64,000 nt of DNA from Cristatella mucedo (GCA_009760855.2 WPIO01000035.1:1996001-2060000), one strand, 5' to 3'; shown: positions 48,190 through 61,660, counted from the first letter of the stretch. A program made the numbers and translations. Notes: generated from the sequence alone by a model not told the origin.

Positions 48190-49080
48190 ATTGGTTGCCA
48201 CTGCTATTCGATGACAAGTGGTGTAATCTGGCAACTGAGAAGCTCTTGTCAGACCAGCCTTGCTGCATTTGTACTTGCTATAATCGCCTAACTACAGAGG
48301 CCAGTTTGCCAGCAAGGGACAATTTACACAAGTCAATAGAGATGCTACAAACGTTTATGCCAATTTAGTTTCCGTACTCCTGTCAATAAAAAGGACGAAC
48401 ATTTAGCAATGTGAAGCAGCTGAAATAGTCTGAATTGGACGTGGAGCAGATCCGGTCGTCCAATTAAAGTTAACATTGGAACCTGATGGCTAGATTGTGT
48501 GCACCTTGAACAGGACGCATGTGGGCAGAGCCCATTTTGAGTGATAACCGTTCAATTTTTGAAATCCAACCTGATTCACCTGTAACTAATCCATTGGTTT
48601 AATCCTCTTTCAATTAAATAAAATTTGCTGACCTTTATTAAGAATATCTTCATATATTCAGACAAAGAGTTGACCAAATTCAGAGTATTGGAAAGCTGGG
48701 AAGGATGAAAGGATCACATAACAGAGCATCATCGGCACAGAAGTAAAAGTATATATCGTGCCTGGCTATCACATCGGCAAGTGGGAATGGAAAGACCATA
48801 CAAAACGAGACAATGCACACAGCCCTAAGGTAACCCATACTTCAGTGTTTCTAAGGATGGTCTGAGTTTTTTCAGCCATTTTTAGGCTCTGGAGCCCCAC
48901 TCCGAGATGAGACCTGAGCCATAACATTGCCGCTGTAGTTTTCCCTGGCATGGTGATAGCCTAATAAGCAGAACTTTGATATTAATAGTATCCTGAGCTG
49001 CCGAAAGATTGATTACGCCGAACACAGAGACTCCACTAAAGTTTGCATTCTTCGGCTGATATCAGTAACTAGTCCCAGAG
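48190..49080 (-). mobile_element. LINE family 1, internal decayed copy
   Basis: On the minus strand the C-terminal block ('CNLSLAG', 'VIRLPDYTTCH' remnants), the post-YADD region and the region up to the 'INLSAAQDTINIKVLL' equivalent near 49000 can be followed. The 3' tail is missing. Confidence 0.72.
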
Positions 49081-51834
49081 TCGTTAATAATTGAAGGCGT
49101 AGAATTTTCAAAAGTAATTGACTGAAATATCGTTGAAGTAATTTAATGTGGTTTAGGGTGATAGCCTATGGGGTTTCTGGGTTTGATTAGCAAGCTGCTG
49201 TTTATTTTATAAATGGCGGAATCATGGCTCCTGATGGAGATTCGTTACTTACCTCAAGAATGTGTTTTCAATGAATTTCAAGCTGTGTCGCATACATGTC
49301 TCGAGGTCGGTACTTCGTCTTGCGTATTTGCAGTTTTCTGCAGGCAAATACTTGAATCCGCTTTTGCTTAAAAGTTTGCACTCACATAATCAAGCATAGG
49401 AAAACATGATCATACATTAGCCGTGCATTCTCTATTGCTTGAACGTTTTGTAAGCATTTGACGGGTTTAATGTTAAATGTATTAATGTGTTGGTGTAAGT
49501 CAACTCTAGCGTGCCAGTGTCGATGCCGAATCATTTCTGAGCACTTTAGAAGCTGGCACAGTTTATCTCTAGTTAGCATTAACGTCAACAGAATATATTA
49601 TCCTTTTTGGCATTCCTGAATGTGACATCTGGCTTGCCGGACATGTGTGTCAGAGAAAGGTCTTTGTAAGTAGTAAGAGACCGTCCTGCTGCTGTGGGGT
49701 TTACCATGAGCAGGCACTAATGGAGCCCATTTTCTTTGCAATGGGTATCCTGCACTGGATATTAACCATTTTCATGCATTTTCATGTCTTTTTTGATCAA
49801 TTTATTTTCCTAACAGTTAAATTCTACTGTCAGTAAACGTATGGTTAGCCCAAAATTTTGTTTTCAATCTGCTTACAACGTTTATTACGGTGCACTATGC
49901 ACTCACCAAAGTAAAATTAACGAGGTTTTTGACATCTATAATTTAGCCTACGCTGCACAAAAAATTACTCTACCTGCAGTAGGATTCAGCAAAAATACTG
50001 ATGTGGTAATGTAAAGCACCTTGATCAGATAATTATTAGTTGAGTATTGCCAATTCGTGGATATAACTCTATGTATTCAAATGTTGCATGCACCAAACTT
50101 ATTTTAGTAATGCTATTAGCTTAGCCCCTGCTGAAAATATCCACCTAAACGTTAGAACACTCTTACACGGACCAAAGGGATATATAGTAGCGATATCCTC
50201 CACTAAAAAGGCATAGTTCATGACAGAGGTGATTTTTTTCGTGCTTTTGTGATTTTTTTATTGGCGCATTATACTTTCTTAAAATGATAGACAAGTCAAT
50301 AGTGTGTATGTTTGAGACTCGATGGAAAAGCACTTGGAAAGTTAACGAATACGCCTGTGCTCTTAATTTTGGTTCCTCGGGTGCACATGGCTACGACTAG
50401 GAGTGTGCCTGCAGCATGTGTGCTTTTGAGTGTGTGTTTGCATTCATGTGATGGAGGGGGCGTGAGTGTGTGATAATGCAAATGCTTTTTAGTCTGGCGT
50501 AGGTCATTGGCTGAAGCCTAGTTTCATGTGAGTAGCCCCAGAACAGAGAGTCAATTTTATTACAGTTCTATGAAAATGAGTTTTACGTATAAAAACATGG
50601 ATGCGTGCATAAGTTACTGTTCCTGATGAGAATCTTCCATCATCGAGTTCCAGTTTGGAGCTGAGTGAACGATACCATAGGTCGCACTACCTAGACCTTC
50701 TCAGGCATGAACCTAATAAGCATAATATTAGTTCGACATTTAATGTGCATGCGATGGACTGATAAAAAATAAAGACTTGGATATGTTACAGATCTATACT
50801 CACACAACCACTATGCCAAAGCTTGTCTAGTTTGGTCATTTATTTCCTTGCAAAGTGCTATCAACTGGAAACTTGTGTATGGTGAAATACTTCACAGTGC
50901 TCAATTCAATTGCCTCGAGGCTGGCAGGCTGCTCACAGAAACGGAAGGCCCTTAAACCAAACCATGTGACTAGGGATGTTGGTTCAGGTGTGCAATACGC
51001 TCCGAAGATGGCCATGGCGAACCAATCGTGCTTTACTGAATTTTATTTCCTAAAAAGAAGAGACTTCCTATTATAATTACTCGGGAATACAATACAACTG
51101 AGGGCCGTTTTGCCTAATAAAAAAGAGGCACTTTACAGTAGTCTTTGCCGAACAGTACCGAAGCCCTAGTCAGGGCCGAGTGCTCACACACAGGCACATA
51201 CGGGACACCCAAACGCTTGATTACACATGCCAATATAAACACAACCGTAACCAGGGACATATGCCAAAATGCGTGCACGGATGCTTTCAAAATATATTTG
51301 GCTGCATTTGATTGCTTCAGCTGCAAAGGCACCTCAAGCTGTTCAATTTTCTGCTTTCGATCGCTCGCATTGTCCCCTGTCAATCCCTTCCTTGAGACGT
51401 TAAGGAGCTGGTTTTACTTTAATCCTGAAAAGGTTGGCAGCACGAAAGGCTAGTGACACTCAAAAAGACCTCCAGAGTAATTGGACCATTGACAACATGG
51501 ACGATTGTTGTAAGTAATACCAGTGTGCTAATACAAGATGTGTGCCATTCATTTTCAATCTATTAAGAACTCCATTGTTATTATAATCTTTTAAAATCAG
51601 GAACTCTTTCAGACCAGCATGTCAGGATGTGTATAATAAGTTTGGTTTCAGTTTACTATACTTACGTATTTAACACATCCAGTTTCACAATAATTGAAGA
51701 AAGTTATCAACTAGGCTGCACCAACGTAATACAAGTCTTTTTTTCTATCAGATGTTTTCGACTGCCTTTTCCTCCACTATTGGCTATGGTCAACATCTGG
51801 ACCCCGATGCTTCAGGCTGCGATACTAATTTGCA

Positions 51835-53060
51835 ATCGCAGTAATAATAATGAACTTGATGAGGCACTCTCAGAGAACTCAATCTCTTTCTAGGCGCTTT
51901 GAAAATTGCCACAAAGTGAAATGCAATTGAATGGAGAGTGATATTATGCTTTATAAACAAACATCGTAAACACCGTTGTTATAGGTGACATGCACAGGGT
52001 CAGCATGCAAATGTGGTTAGTGGCAGCATGCACAGTGTCAGCACTCATAAGCACATAAAGGGCGAATCATTGGGACCCACTAAATGCTGCTGTCCTAAAC
52101 AGGTGTGTTTAAAGTTCTTTTTAAATTTGGTCAAGTCACGTGACGGTCTGCCGTTTGTCGGGAAGGAGTTCTAGGCTTTGGGAGCATACGAACTAAAGGC
52201 ATGGTATCCAAAGGATTTGAGGTCAGTACCAGGAATTGGTAGACTGTTGGATTACGAAAAGCAGGTGTTACGATGCTTGGCCTGGTGGGAGAGTAGATCT
52301 GACAAATAGGCTGGATCCAAAGAATGCAGTAAACTAAAAGTGAATGACCAAACCTTGAAGTCAACCTGTTGCTTGACTGGTAGCCGGTGCAGATCGGCGA
52401 GAATTGTTGTAACTTGGCAACTGTGATGCTCCCGACAGACAAGCCAAGCTGCAGAGTTCTGCACCAGCGGCAATCGCATGATCGCACGTGCCCGTCGGCC
52501 AGTAAGCACTGAGTTGCAGAAGACGAGACGGAATGACACGAATCCATTGACCAACCTAGACGCTGTATTCTTACCTAAGATAGCCCGAATTTTAGCAGTG
52601 CTATGCAGCTGAAAGTAGGCGGACTTGACTGTGGAGCTGATGTGGTATTCTAATGGGAGGTCACTTGGAACATGACACCTAGATTTTGAGCTGATGCAAC
52701 TGGATATATGCTAGGAGAACCAATTTTGAGCATCAGCCTTTCTAATTTTGGAATCACACTGGGTTTTCCCATAACTAATAAGTCAATTTATCATCGTTTA
52801 ACTTTGGAAAATTTGCTGCTATCCATGTGCTGATGTCATCAATACATGCAGCAAGTGAGCTGTGAGAATTTGAGGAGCTCGAAAGCTGGGAGGGATCAAA
52901 GCAAAGGTACAGCTCAGTGTAATCCACAAAGACGTGAAAGCCTAGATGGTGCTTGGCAATCAACAAGAGGGAGAGTGAAAACCGTGAAAATAACCTGACC
53001 CAGTGCAGAGCCCTGTGGTACCCAATATTTCTTCGGTACCTCTCATGATCTTATTGCAGT
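51835..53060 (-). mobile_element. LINE family 1 copy, second best preserved
   Basis: The left end carries the ATTATTATTACT-type tail and 3' box (GAGGCACTCTCAGAGAACTC). On the minus strand 52554-52252 encodes SFRLVFCNSVLTGRRA, LPLVQNSAAWLVC and YLSDLLSHQAKHR. 52966-52775 encodes the RT region, where YADD is replaced by VDYT. It ends near 53060 in the VPQG region. Confidence 0.88.
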
Positions 53061-53383
53061 GACCTTGGTGTATTAGCTCTTTTTCACACACATCTTGATC
53101 GAACCACTCACTGCGTTTCTCGTTAAACGATTATTAATCTGATAGAAATACTTTCAATGTGAGACTTAAAAATACATCTTATTACAGGATATGCTTCCAA
53201 TCACTGGTCAGCAACAAAACTTGTTGTTAATAATTTGCCATTACCATGCACTTCAGATGGCAGAAAAAGTTATTGAACATATACGTACATTCATTGCATG
53301 CCTGAAAGTTGAACCGATTTTTCGTTTACGCTTCATTTGGACTTTACTGTGCTGTTAAATGCATTTACTGCTCTTTTCCTTAG

Positions 53384-53523
53384 GCCTTAAACATGTTCCT
53401 AGACATACTGTGGTCGATTGCTGTGGTCTCACTGACAGTCGTGAATCTTGTGTTGCCATTAAAGACTCAATAAATCATTCAGGTGCTATTGACACTAAAT
53501 TATACAAATATCATAAATCTTGA
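53384..53523 (+). CDS. Candidate paralogous cytoplasmic-tail exon
   Basis: A CTTTTCCTTAG acceptor (the right phase for a phase-1 intron) is followed by 45 codons ending in TGA at 53521-53523. The residues DSINHSGAI match LSINHSGTI in the receptor tail exon, with about two-thirds identity at the nucleotide level around the motif. No LINE similarity was found. It could be an alternative terminal exon of the upstream gene, a remnant of a lost duplicate, or chance. An ATG at 53359 also opens the same frame with a short hydrophobic start, so an independent small ORF is another reading. No AATAAA close behind was noted. Confidence 0.3.
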
Positions 53524-53650
53524 GTCATCGTAACGTTCCAGACAATTGCCACTTAACGCTTCAAGTACTTTTGAGGTAAACAACAATTACTAGAAGCTCC
53601 TAGCTCAGAAAAGACTGCTTGGATAAATAAGACTGTTAAATTCATTCACA

Positions 53651-53705
53651 ATGAAGCACTCATGTGGATTATGGCAATACATCGCACTGTGTATCATCGA
53701 TCCAG
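53651..53705 (+). CDS. Candidate signal-peptide exon of a second receptor gene
   Basis: ATG at 53651 opens 18 codons with the N-terminus MKHSCGLW followed by a hydrophobic stretch (YIALCII) and then DP. The exon ends CCAG|GTAATT in phase 1. That is exactly the phase needed to join the Ig exons of this family, and a short signal-peptide first exon is the usual gene structure for Ig receptors. It lies 6.3 kb after the first gene's stop. No Ig exon follows within the window, where the next 10 kb is mainly LINE. The evidence is indirect. Confidence 0.35.
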
Positions 53706-55539
53706 GTAATTTGTTTTGTTTACATCTTCACGTACGGGTTCTGCATTTAAATATTGTTGACTTTCCGATGCCAAGTACAAAAGAGGCCACTCAATTCCTG
53801 TTGAAAATCCAATATACCATAAACTTCGACGAAAATTACGTAATGACCACAGCATAGAACATATTAATTCTGAGTTTAGACAATGTTCCTATGTTTTGGC
53901 GAGAACTCAATTCAATCTGACCCGTAGCTTGCTACCTACTCTTGTGCGACCCGAAAGTAATTGAAAGTTTTAAATTACAACTACAATGTTCGATATTTCA
54001 AAATCATTTATACAGGTATAAGATACTAAAGCTCATTATTGATTTAATAAAGTTCAAGAGACATGTATATGGCTTATAAGCAGCGAATGAAGGTTTTGTG
54101 GTAGTGTTATAATGTAAATATCAAATCTTAACGTACCTCAACATCTATTTCGATAAAGTACTAATACCAGCATGATGCCTATTCAAAAATGAAACAGGTC
54201 AATTGATTACGGTTACGTTGTATAGAGTCAAAATGCCTGTTACCAATAAAACTATATCAAATGAAATCTCTAATTATGAATTGACTCTCCAGCTAAACAA
54301 AGAATTTTAAAGTTTTCTAAATAATGAGACAATCTGAATTAATCTAACATTAAGTGAGACAATTTCACAAAATTTATTGTGAATTCAAGTTCAGTACTTC
54401 TTAGAACGTAGATTACGGTAACAACTAAGCTAAGTAAGGAATCTAAATAATTTTTCATGTGGAGTATGAATAACTGTTTAGAGGTATTTCCTCATTCCGA
54501 GAAAACATGCAAAACTATATGTTCCAAATATAGAATGAACCACTTATTTCGACTTGTGTAATTTTTTTAATGTGACTATGCAAACAAGTATACCAGGTTA
54601 GTTCTGTAACTACACCAACCAAGATTGGTTGTAATGAAAACTTCATCCAAGTGGTCTAATTAAGCAATGGCTTGCTTTTCAATAACCTATGTTTACCTGC
54701 CACTATCTTGCTCTAACTGGCCGAAGCAACCTTGTTGTTTTATTTCTGCCCCACGGTGCTAGTTTCATCCTAATCTAACTTCTCCTCAGGTTTTCTGTAG
54801 CACCAGGCACGTTTAAAATGCAAGAGTCTACTAATTACAATTAGGAGGATAGTTCTTTCATAAAATATAGTATATTTTAGATTTCGCCAGTTTAATTTGT
54901 TCTTGCTCACTCAAGACCAACCGCGGCCTACTTAGCAAGACAATTATGCACGTGGAAACTTAAGTTTAATTTGATCTAAAATAATTTAGCATTACCAAGT
55001 CGGCAACTTCATAGCTATTCTGTTGCTTGACATACAAACATCTGGATAAGTAAGCGAGGAGAAACCGATGGGAATGAGTTGGCTATGCATTTAATGTGAA
55101 CTTTCAACATATTTATACATATTGGTAACAGGCTATAGTGGTGAATGCGAATAATGTTATATTCTGTAAATCTATGTAAGTAGGGTACGTTTTCCAGGAA
55201 ATAACTGTGAACAGAAATTAATAGCCAATTGCCAGCAGGAAGATCCGATCTCAAAGAAAATTCTAACAAAATTTAGTACAATTCCTTCTTTGCACCACCG
55301 TAAGCTCTTCTTATCTCTCACATATGCAAATAAAAACACTAACATTAATTATCTGCAAATCTCAGCTTCAAGCCTTGGGTTTGAATCATTAGCACATATG
55401 TTTCTCTTCTTTTATCAAATCTTCATACAAAATTTGAGGCTGTGGTCATTTTTCTCATAACACACTAAATCAGCCTCTGGTGGCAAATAAGCCAACTTTA
55501 GTGGAAAATGCAGTTTAGGAAATAATTATAACAATAACT

Positions 55540-57340
55540 ATAATTATGATTATTACAATGCACTTCATAAAGCGCCCTCAAAAAAATTAATTTTTTTCTA
55601 GACGCTTTGCATGTGCTGCAAAGGCAAACTCAATTAAATGTTGACACATATTACGCTTGATAAACCAAGTGAATAACATAGTTAGTGGAAACATGAACTG
55701 GCTCAGCACTCCAGTGTGGTTGGTGGCAGATTGCACAGTTTTAGCACACATAAGCATATGAAAGACGAATACCAGGGACCCACAAAATGCTGTCCTAAAA
55801 ATGTGTGTTTTATGTTCTTTTTAAATGTGGTCCAGTCATGGGCTGTCGTGAGGAAGTCCCGGGTGAGTTTTAGGCTTAGGCAGCATACGAACTAAATGCA
55901 GGTCTCAAAATGATTTGAGTTTGTAAGAGGATCGGTATGCTATTAGATTCCAAAAAGCGGTTGGTATGATACTTGACCTGCTGGCAGAGCAGATCTGAGA
56001 GATAGGCTGGAGTCGAAGAAGGAAGCGACCTAAAAGTGAGCGACGAAAACCTTGAAGTTAATCAGTTCCTTGAATACTAGCCAGTACAGGTCGCCGAGAA
56101 GTGGTGTGGTGTGGCAATGGTGACACTCGCAACCGACATGCCTAGCTGCAGAGGTCGGCACCAACTGCAAGCCCCTTGTTCCACATGCTAGTATGCGCGA
56201 AAGCAGTGATTTACAGAAGTCAATACGGGTTGACACAAAGGCGTGGACCAAGTTAGACGTGCCCGAAGTTTAGCAATGTTATGTAGCAGAAAGTAGGCCC
56301 ACTTGATTGTGAAGCTGAAGTGTTTGTCTATTGAGAGGTCACTTTGGAACAATGTCTCCTGAGGTTCGAGCATTTTTAACAGCAGATCAGCTGGTGGGGC
56401 CAGCTTTACGGGTTAGCCTTTCCAATTTCTGATTCACACTGGGTTTGCCTGACACTAATAACTCAGTTTACCATCATTTAGTTTAAGAAAATTAGCTGTT
56501 ATCCATGCACAGATGTCATGAATACATGCTGCAAGAATGTTGAGAGAATGCATTGTGCTTAAAGGCTGGGTTGGATCCAAGCAAAGATACAACTCATTGT
56601 CATCCAAATAGACCTGAAAGCCTACATTACTCTTGGTAATCACATCAGCAAGAATGAGAGTATTAACCGTGAAAAGAACCGGACCCTGCACGGAGCCCTG
56701 GGTATCCAATATTTCAGAAGTACGTCGAACGATCTGTGTCCATTTACGTCAATACTCTGTAGTCTCCTGCTAAGATAAAACCAGGACCATTAAGAACAGT
56801 GCCAGTGATATGCAGGTGAGATGAGAGGCACTGTAGAAGAACTTGGTGATCTAGAGTATCAAAGACTGCAGTAAGACCAAGCAAAGGTACTCTCTGCATT
56901 CCTAAGTAGGTCGTTGTACGTCCACCATAAGCAATGCTGATTCTGTAGGTAGATTAGAGCACTAGCCAGGCCTGGACTTATAAGAAGGTTTTGAAGTTTC
57001 AATACATGAGTTCAGTTGGTCCACCATAACCCTTTCCCCTGTCTTTGATACAAACCTTAAAGGGAACCTGGGCGGTAACCGCTTAAGTTCTCTTGGTCAA
57101 GCCATGTTTTCTTAAAAAGTGGCCAGACTACAGCTTTTGCGAAAATCACTGTGTCATGACCGGAGGCTAATGACAGATTAATTATGTTAGTTATGCACGG
57201 CTGCAGCAGTTTAGTTCCATGTGGGAGCAGGACAGTGGAAATAAGATCATAAAGACTTATTATCTTCTCTGATTGGGATAGGAACTTTAGGACGAGATCA
57301 CTAGTGGCCTGCTGAAAAGCTGACATGGGGGCAGCCAGTA
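55540..57340 (-). mobile_element. LINE family 1, longest single copy
   Basis: From the 3' box at the left (CTTCATAAAGCGCCCTCAAA), the minus strand runs through STRIDFCKSLLS, the RT block (QGSVQGPVLFTVNT; YADD degraded to YLDD) and, at 57326-57057, the RT N-terminal block with ITNIINLSLASGHD and GYRPGS. It therefore spans most of the reverse-transcriptase domain. Multiple frameshifts. Confidence 0.88.
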
Positions 57341-58126
57341 ATCAGGGGACACCATTATAAGGGTATGCTACCATTGCAGGGACTGACTGCCTGATGGTGT
57401 CTATATTCTAGACAAAGAATCGAGGGATAAATGAAATAATGTCAATTGAAGTTGATGGCTACGTAATTTTGTATTAGTCTAATATAAACCTTAAGGTGAA
57501 AATATGAAGATACAACCGCTTTCTGAAGGCATTGTGAGCATGAGGCATTGTGTCTATGATATTAGGCACTAAAGCATTTACAACATACTGCCTATACATT
57601 TATGACTGTAGATTAATAGCATAGCATAGCCCATTAAAGTCACGATGATGTAAAATTATGCCCAAGCTAGATTTAACGTGTTGTACATGTCAAAGAGATT
57701 TGATAGACCACTTATTGCGATCATGAAGATAAGTGCTGGGCTTTCAAGCAAACCTGTCCTTAATGTGATGACTAAACATTTTCAAGAACCCCAGGTGTGC
57801 TGAATCGGTCGATGAGCAGAATGGAAATTCCAACTTGCAAGATTTATCAGTTAAGTTCAAAACTAGGGTCGCCCTATAGCGTATCCCTACAATTATGAAA
57901 CCAATTGGCATTTTCCGAGCCCATGTCATTTTTTTCAAGTAAAGCCGACATAAAGTGCATACGAATAATTACAGTGTGGGCCAGCTTAAATACAAATACT
58001 ATGGCTGCACTTGTTTGCATTCTTCTGACTTAGCTATTAGGTTATTGTTCTTTTCTTAATTCACGACTCCTTACTCACTAACCAGTGTTGCAGGCAAAGG
58101 CACACATGGTCGTTAGTTAAGAAGCT

Positions 58127-58256
<130 letters not shown>

Positions 58257-58374
58257 CAATTGAAATGTTACTTCACTGGATCCTTAACTAAGCATCAAAT
58301 CCATATTCAGATCCTTATGATGGATTAAATGGTCACTTCTATCACTTGCATCGGTTAACTAGTATTAATAATGT

Positions 58375-58800
58375 TAGTAATCCGTGTGTAAAGCACCCTT
58401 AAAGATTGTAATATACTTTTAGGCATTCCACATATGCTTTTCGGAAAGCATGATCACACGGATAATTATAGCATGCATTTTTGAAAAAGAATAACAAGCT
58501 CAGATGTGGATTATGTATCTGCATGGAGCCTACCATACAGGATCCATACAAAGTAATAAAGCTAGTAATGCATTCAGTTAGCACCCACTTCATACCTTAG
58601 TCTTACTATAGGCACTTCCAAAGTATTGCACAAGAAGCCTAATCAAATACAAAATTTATTAAACATAATTCATTTATATAAATGACATGCTACGTAGGCA
58701 TTACCAACAAGCTGGTGGTCACACTGAACATTCGGTTACTGGTAACTTGCACTGTATCAGCATCAAAAGCCCAAGCAATTTTGTATGGTATGTTTTCACC
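58375..58800 (-). mobile_element. LINE family 1, decayed 3' fragment
   Basis: TAAAGCACCCTTAAAGA at the left and the 'gacatgc ... ttgcactgtatcagcat' block match the 3' UTR of other copies. It is highly diverged. Confidence 0.65.
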
Positions 58801-59199
58801 AAAGGCTACGAAAAATGCTTATTTTTTAGCTTACTCTTTAATTTTTTCTAGTAAGAGGATGTTCTGAATTTATTCGAGATATCTGCATTTCATAAAATAA
58901 CACGAAGATATATTCAATTTGTATTAAATATTAAATGTTTAATACTTTATATACATTCACTTTTCTAGACGACCTTTTCCCTATCAGCCTTTAAGTTGGA
59001 CTTAGCCATACATGAGATTTAATATTTTCTAAATCATACCTAATCTAATTGTGCTTCTTAAGGATGAATGGATAACGATACGTTTTATACCCAAAGGAAA
59101 ACTTTGAATAGTTAATGTAGTCTGTAAACACGAGAATTTTTCGACATTCTAATATGTTTATCCAATTAAGTTAAATAAAATGGCATTATATTCGAAGAG

Positions 59200-60285
59200 G
59201 AATTAGGATTGCATGTACCATGGAAGTAGCAGCTCAGGACCACTGGAGAGGATGAGCCATAGTGGGCAGCAGGAGATGTGTTGTAGTGGCTTAAGAATTG
59301 CATAGTGGATTTTCACAGTCAAAGACCAGCTGAGCTAAAACTGCTGTCATCAACGGTTTTTAAGCTGACGAATTGAAGAGCCAACTTATTGTCAATACGG
59401 GACCTGATGGCTTGAGGACTCCGACTGGTGCAGCAGTCCAGTTAGGAATTGAGGAGGTAAACTGTGGCTGGCCTCATGGATCAGATTAGGAACTGTGTTC
59501 TGTACCCGTTGATCAACCGGCAGCCGTTGTAGATGTCTTAGCAAAGAAGATATGTGGCGAAAACTCTTGAATTTGAAAACTAGCCTTGCATCAATATTCA
59601 TAAACAATTGCTGAGGTTCAATCGCCCTTATGGTAGTGCAGCCAAATTCGGTATGCAATAATCAAGACGAGATAAAACGAAGCAGTTAGGCAAATTTTTT
59701 GCAAGCCACCATCAAAGAAAGCTCCTTATCTTACATATGGATCGGACGTGATGGTTACTGCATAAGTAGTCTTCTGAATAAAGCCTTTAAAGTTTAGGCA
59801 GCTGTTCAAAACGACTACTAAATTTGTAGCATGAGGTGTAGGTCGCACAATAGCATCGCCTAACTAGAATGGCAAAGCCTTATGATCCAGCCACAAGCTT
59901 ACTTTTTCCTATGGGCAGTTGTTTAGTTTTATGTACCTTTAGTTTCAATAATTGTTTCAACTTCCAGGTTCAAATGTCAGCATGCCAAGAATCCAATGTA
60001 TCAGTTGCTGCAGCAGAGTCCTGCGATTTAACTGACTGATACAGCTGACTTTTGTCAGCATGAACTTGATCTCCTATTCCATGGTAATTAATCTCTTTTC
60101 CCTAAGGTTGAGCGAGAATGGAGAACGACAAGGTACTAAAGGCGAACCCTTGAGAGATTCCACTGATTACCCGTCTCGTCGATGACAGCTGACCCCAAAC
60201 GACATGGATTCAATACTGTCGGACGAGTACGATCTAAACCATGCCAGTGCCTTGTATGCCAGACCAATCGTTGTTCTAGATCATT
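59200..60285 (-). mobile_element. LINE family 2 copy, decayed
   Basis: It runs parallel to 60600-61630 almost throughout: the 'catagtgggcagcagg' region, the QRVQNTVPNLIHEASHSL remnant, and on to the 'acgacatggattcaatactgtcggacgagtacga' region. All frames are broken. Confidence 0.82.
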
Positions 60286-60309
60286 CACTGCTGGCATCGT
60301 GATTAATGG

Positions 60310-60400
60310 TTTTACCTTTGATTTAACCTCTTCCAGCCTTTCAGCAAGTCAAATTCTCTCAACGTCTCCCCACGTGTTATGAGGACATCTGTGGCTGCTA
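60310..60400 (+). mobile_element. LINE family 1 short fragment between two family 2 copies
   Basis: The + strand matches the [16 protein letters not shown]-coding block after YADD, with frameshifts. Confidence 0.6.
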
Positions 60401-61660
60401 TGTAACGTAGTGTATCTCCGTCTGTAACTCCACAAAGTCATGAAGACCATGTGGGTGTTAAGCAGGAGAGTTTTGTATAGTACACTCACAGCCTAAGCGG
60501 CTTTCGGAATGCATTCGGTAGCCAACAGACTTCGTCTAGCGCAACAATGGGAAAGTAAGAAGCATAGCAGAGTCAAGAGAGCAGTTAGGTAATGAGTAGC
60601 ATAGAAGTAGCAGGTCAGGACCGCTGAAAAAGATGTGCCATAGTCGGCAGTAGAAGAGTAATTGTCGTTTCGCAAGAATAGTGGAAGCGAGTTCCACAGT
60701 CTGGGACCTGCAGAGCTAAAGCTTCTGTCGCCAACTGTCTTTAAGCGGAAGAATGGGACAGCTAATTTATTGTTCACACAGGACCTGAGGGCGTAAACCA
60801 GCTGAAACTGACGCAGCAGTTCAGGAAGGTACGAAGGAGCCAAGCCGTAGCTTGCCTTGTGGGTCATCGTAAGAATTTTGCTCTGTATCTGTTGCTCAGT
60901 CGGCATAAATCCTAGCTCTTTCAGCAAATGTGACAAGTGCTCAAACCGCTGGGACTTGAAGATTAACCTCCCAGCCATGTTCCTCGTCAGCTGCTGAGGC
61001 CTAATAGCTTTCTTTGGCAGCCCAGCCAAAAAGGAATTACAATAATCAAGCCGAGACAGAACTAAAGAGCTTGTTACATTTTTGACAAGCCACTGTAGGA
61101 GCCAGCTCCTAATCTTGGATAGGGATCGGATTTTATGGCTAGCTGTAGAAGCTGACTTCTGAACGAAGCTTTTGAAATTGAGGCAGGTGTCGACAACCAC
61201 ACTAAAATTTCGAGCACGCCGTGATGGTCGCACAATTGTCTCACCTATTAGAAGAGCAAAGTTTTTCAATCTAGCCACACGCTTAGGTTGCCCTATGAGC
61301 AGCAGTTCGGTTGTATCATCATTTAATTTCAGGAAGTTTTACGACATCCAGGATCGAATATCGGCAAGGCAAGCATTTAGTGTCTCAGTTGCTGCTGCAG
61401 ATTCCGACAGTTTGAATGAAAAATACAACTGAGTATCGTCATCATAGAAGTGATATCCTATTCCACGGGCCTTAATCACTTTTCCCAGAGGTTGTGTATA
61501 AATGGAGAACAGAACGGGACCGAGTACAGACACTTGAGGGACTCCACAGGTTACCCTTCTCGTGTGTGAGACCTGATCCCTACACGACACGGATTGAAAA
61601 CGATCAGAAAAGTACGACTTAAACCACGTCAGTGCTGGGTCTGCCAGACCGACCGTGCTA
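60401..61660 (-). mobile_element. LINE family 2, best-preserved copy
   Basis: On the minus strand 61278-60493 is a continuous 261-codon frame carrying the C-terminal block: LSRLDYCNSFLAGLPKKAI, GLAPSYLPELLR and GPRLWNSLP. The preceding frame (61866-61339, only the part after about 61660 belongs here) has [19 protein letters not shown] and the catalytic region as YHFYDDDTQLY, where the usual Ala of YADD is Asp and the Gly of VPQG is Val. The two frames are separated by one shift near 61340. A CR1/L2-like element distinct from family 1. Confidence 0.9.

Larger units (their letters stand above)
47541..53383. other. Intergenic region after the receptor gene
   Basis: It holds minus-strand LINE copies at 48190-49080 and 51835-53060. 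49090-51830 contains only short open frames without domain signatures (49645-49836 and 51145-51453 were examined). No RNA gene was seen. Confidence 0.55.

Noticed and set aside
51114-51453. Overlapping open frames on both strands, about 90-100 codons
   Set aside because: No domain, splice or start context was found. A short resemblance to LINE 3' coding sequence suggests old repeat material.
58698-58787. Phase 1-1 exon-like stretch with an Ig-like strand (LVTCTVSA) and a GTATGT donor
   Set aside because: It aligns with the 3' UTR of minus-strand LINE family 1 copies (the 'gcactgtatcagcat' block) inside a decayed fragment at 58375-58800, so the resemblance to an Ig exon is coincidental.
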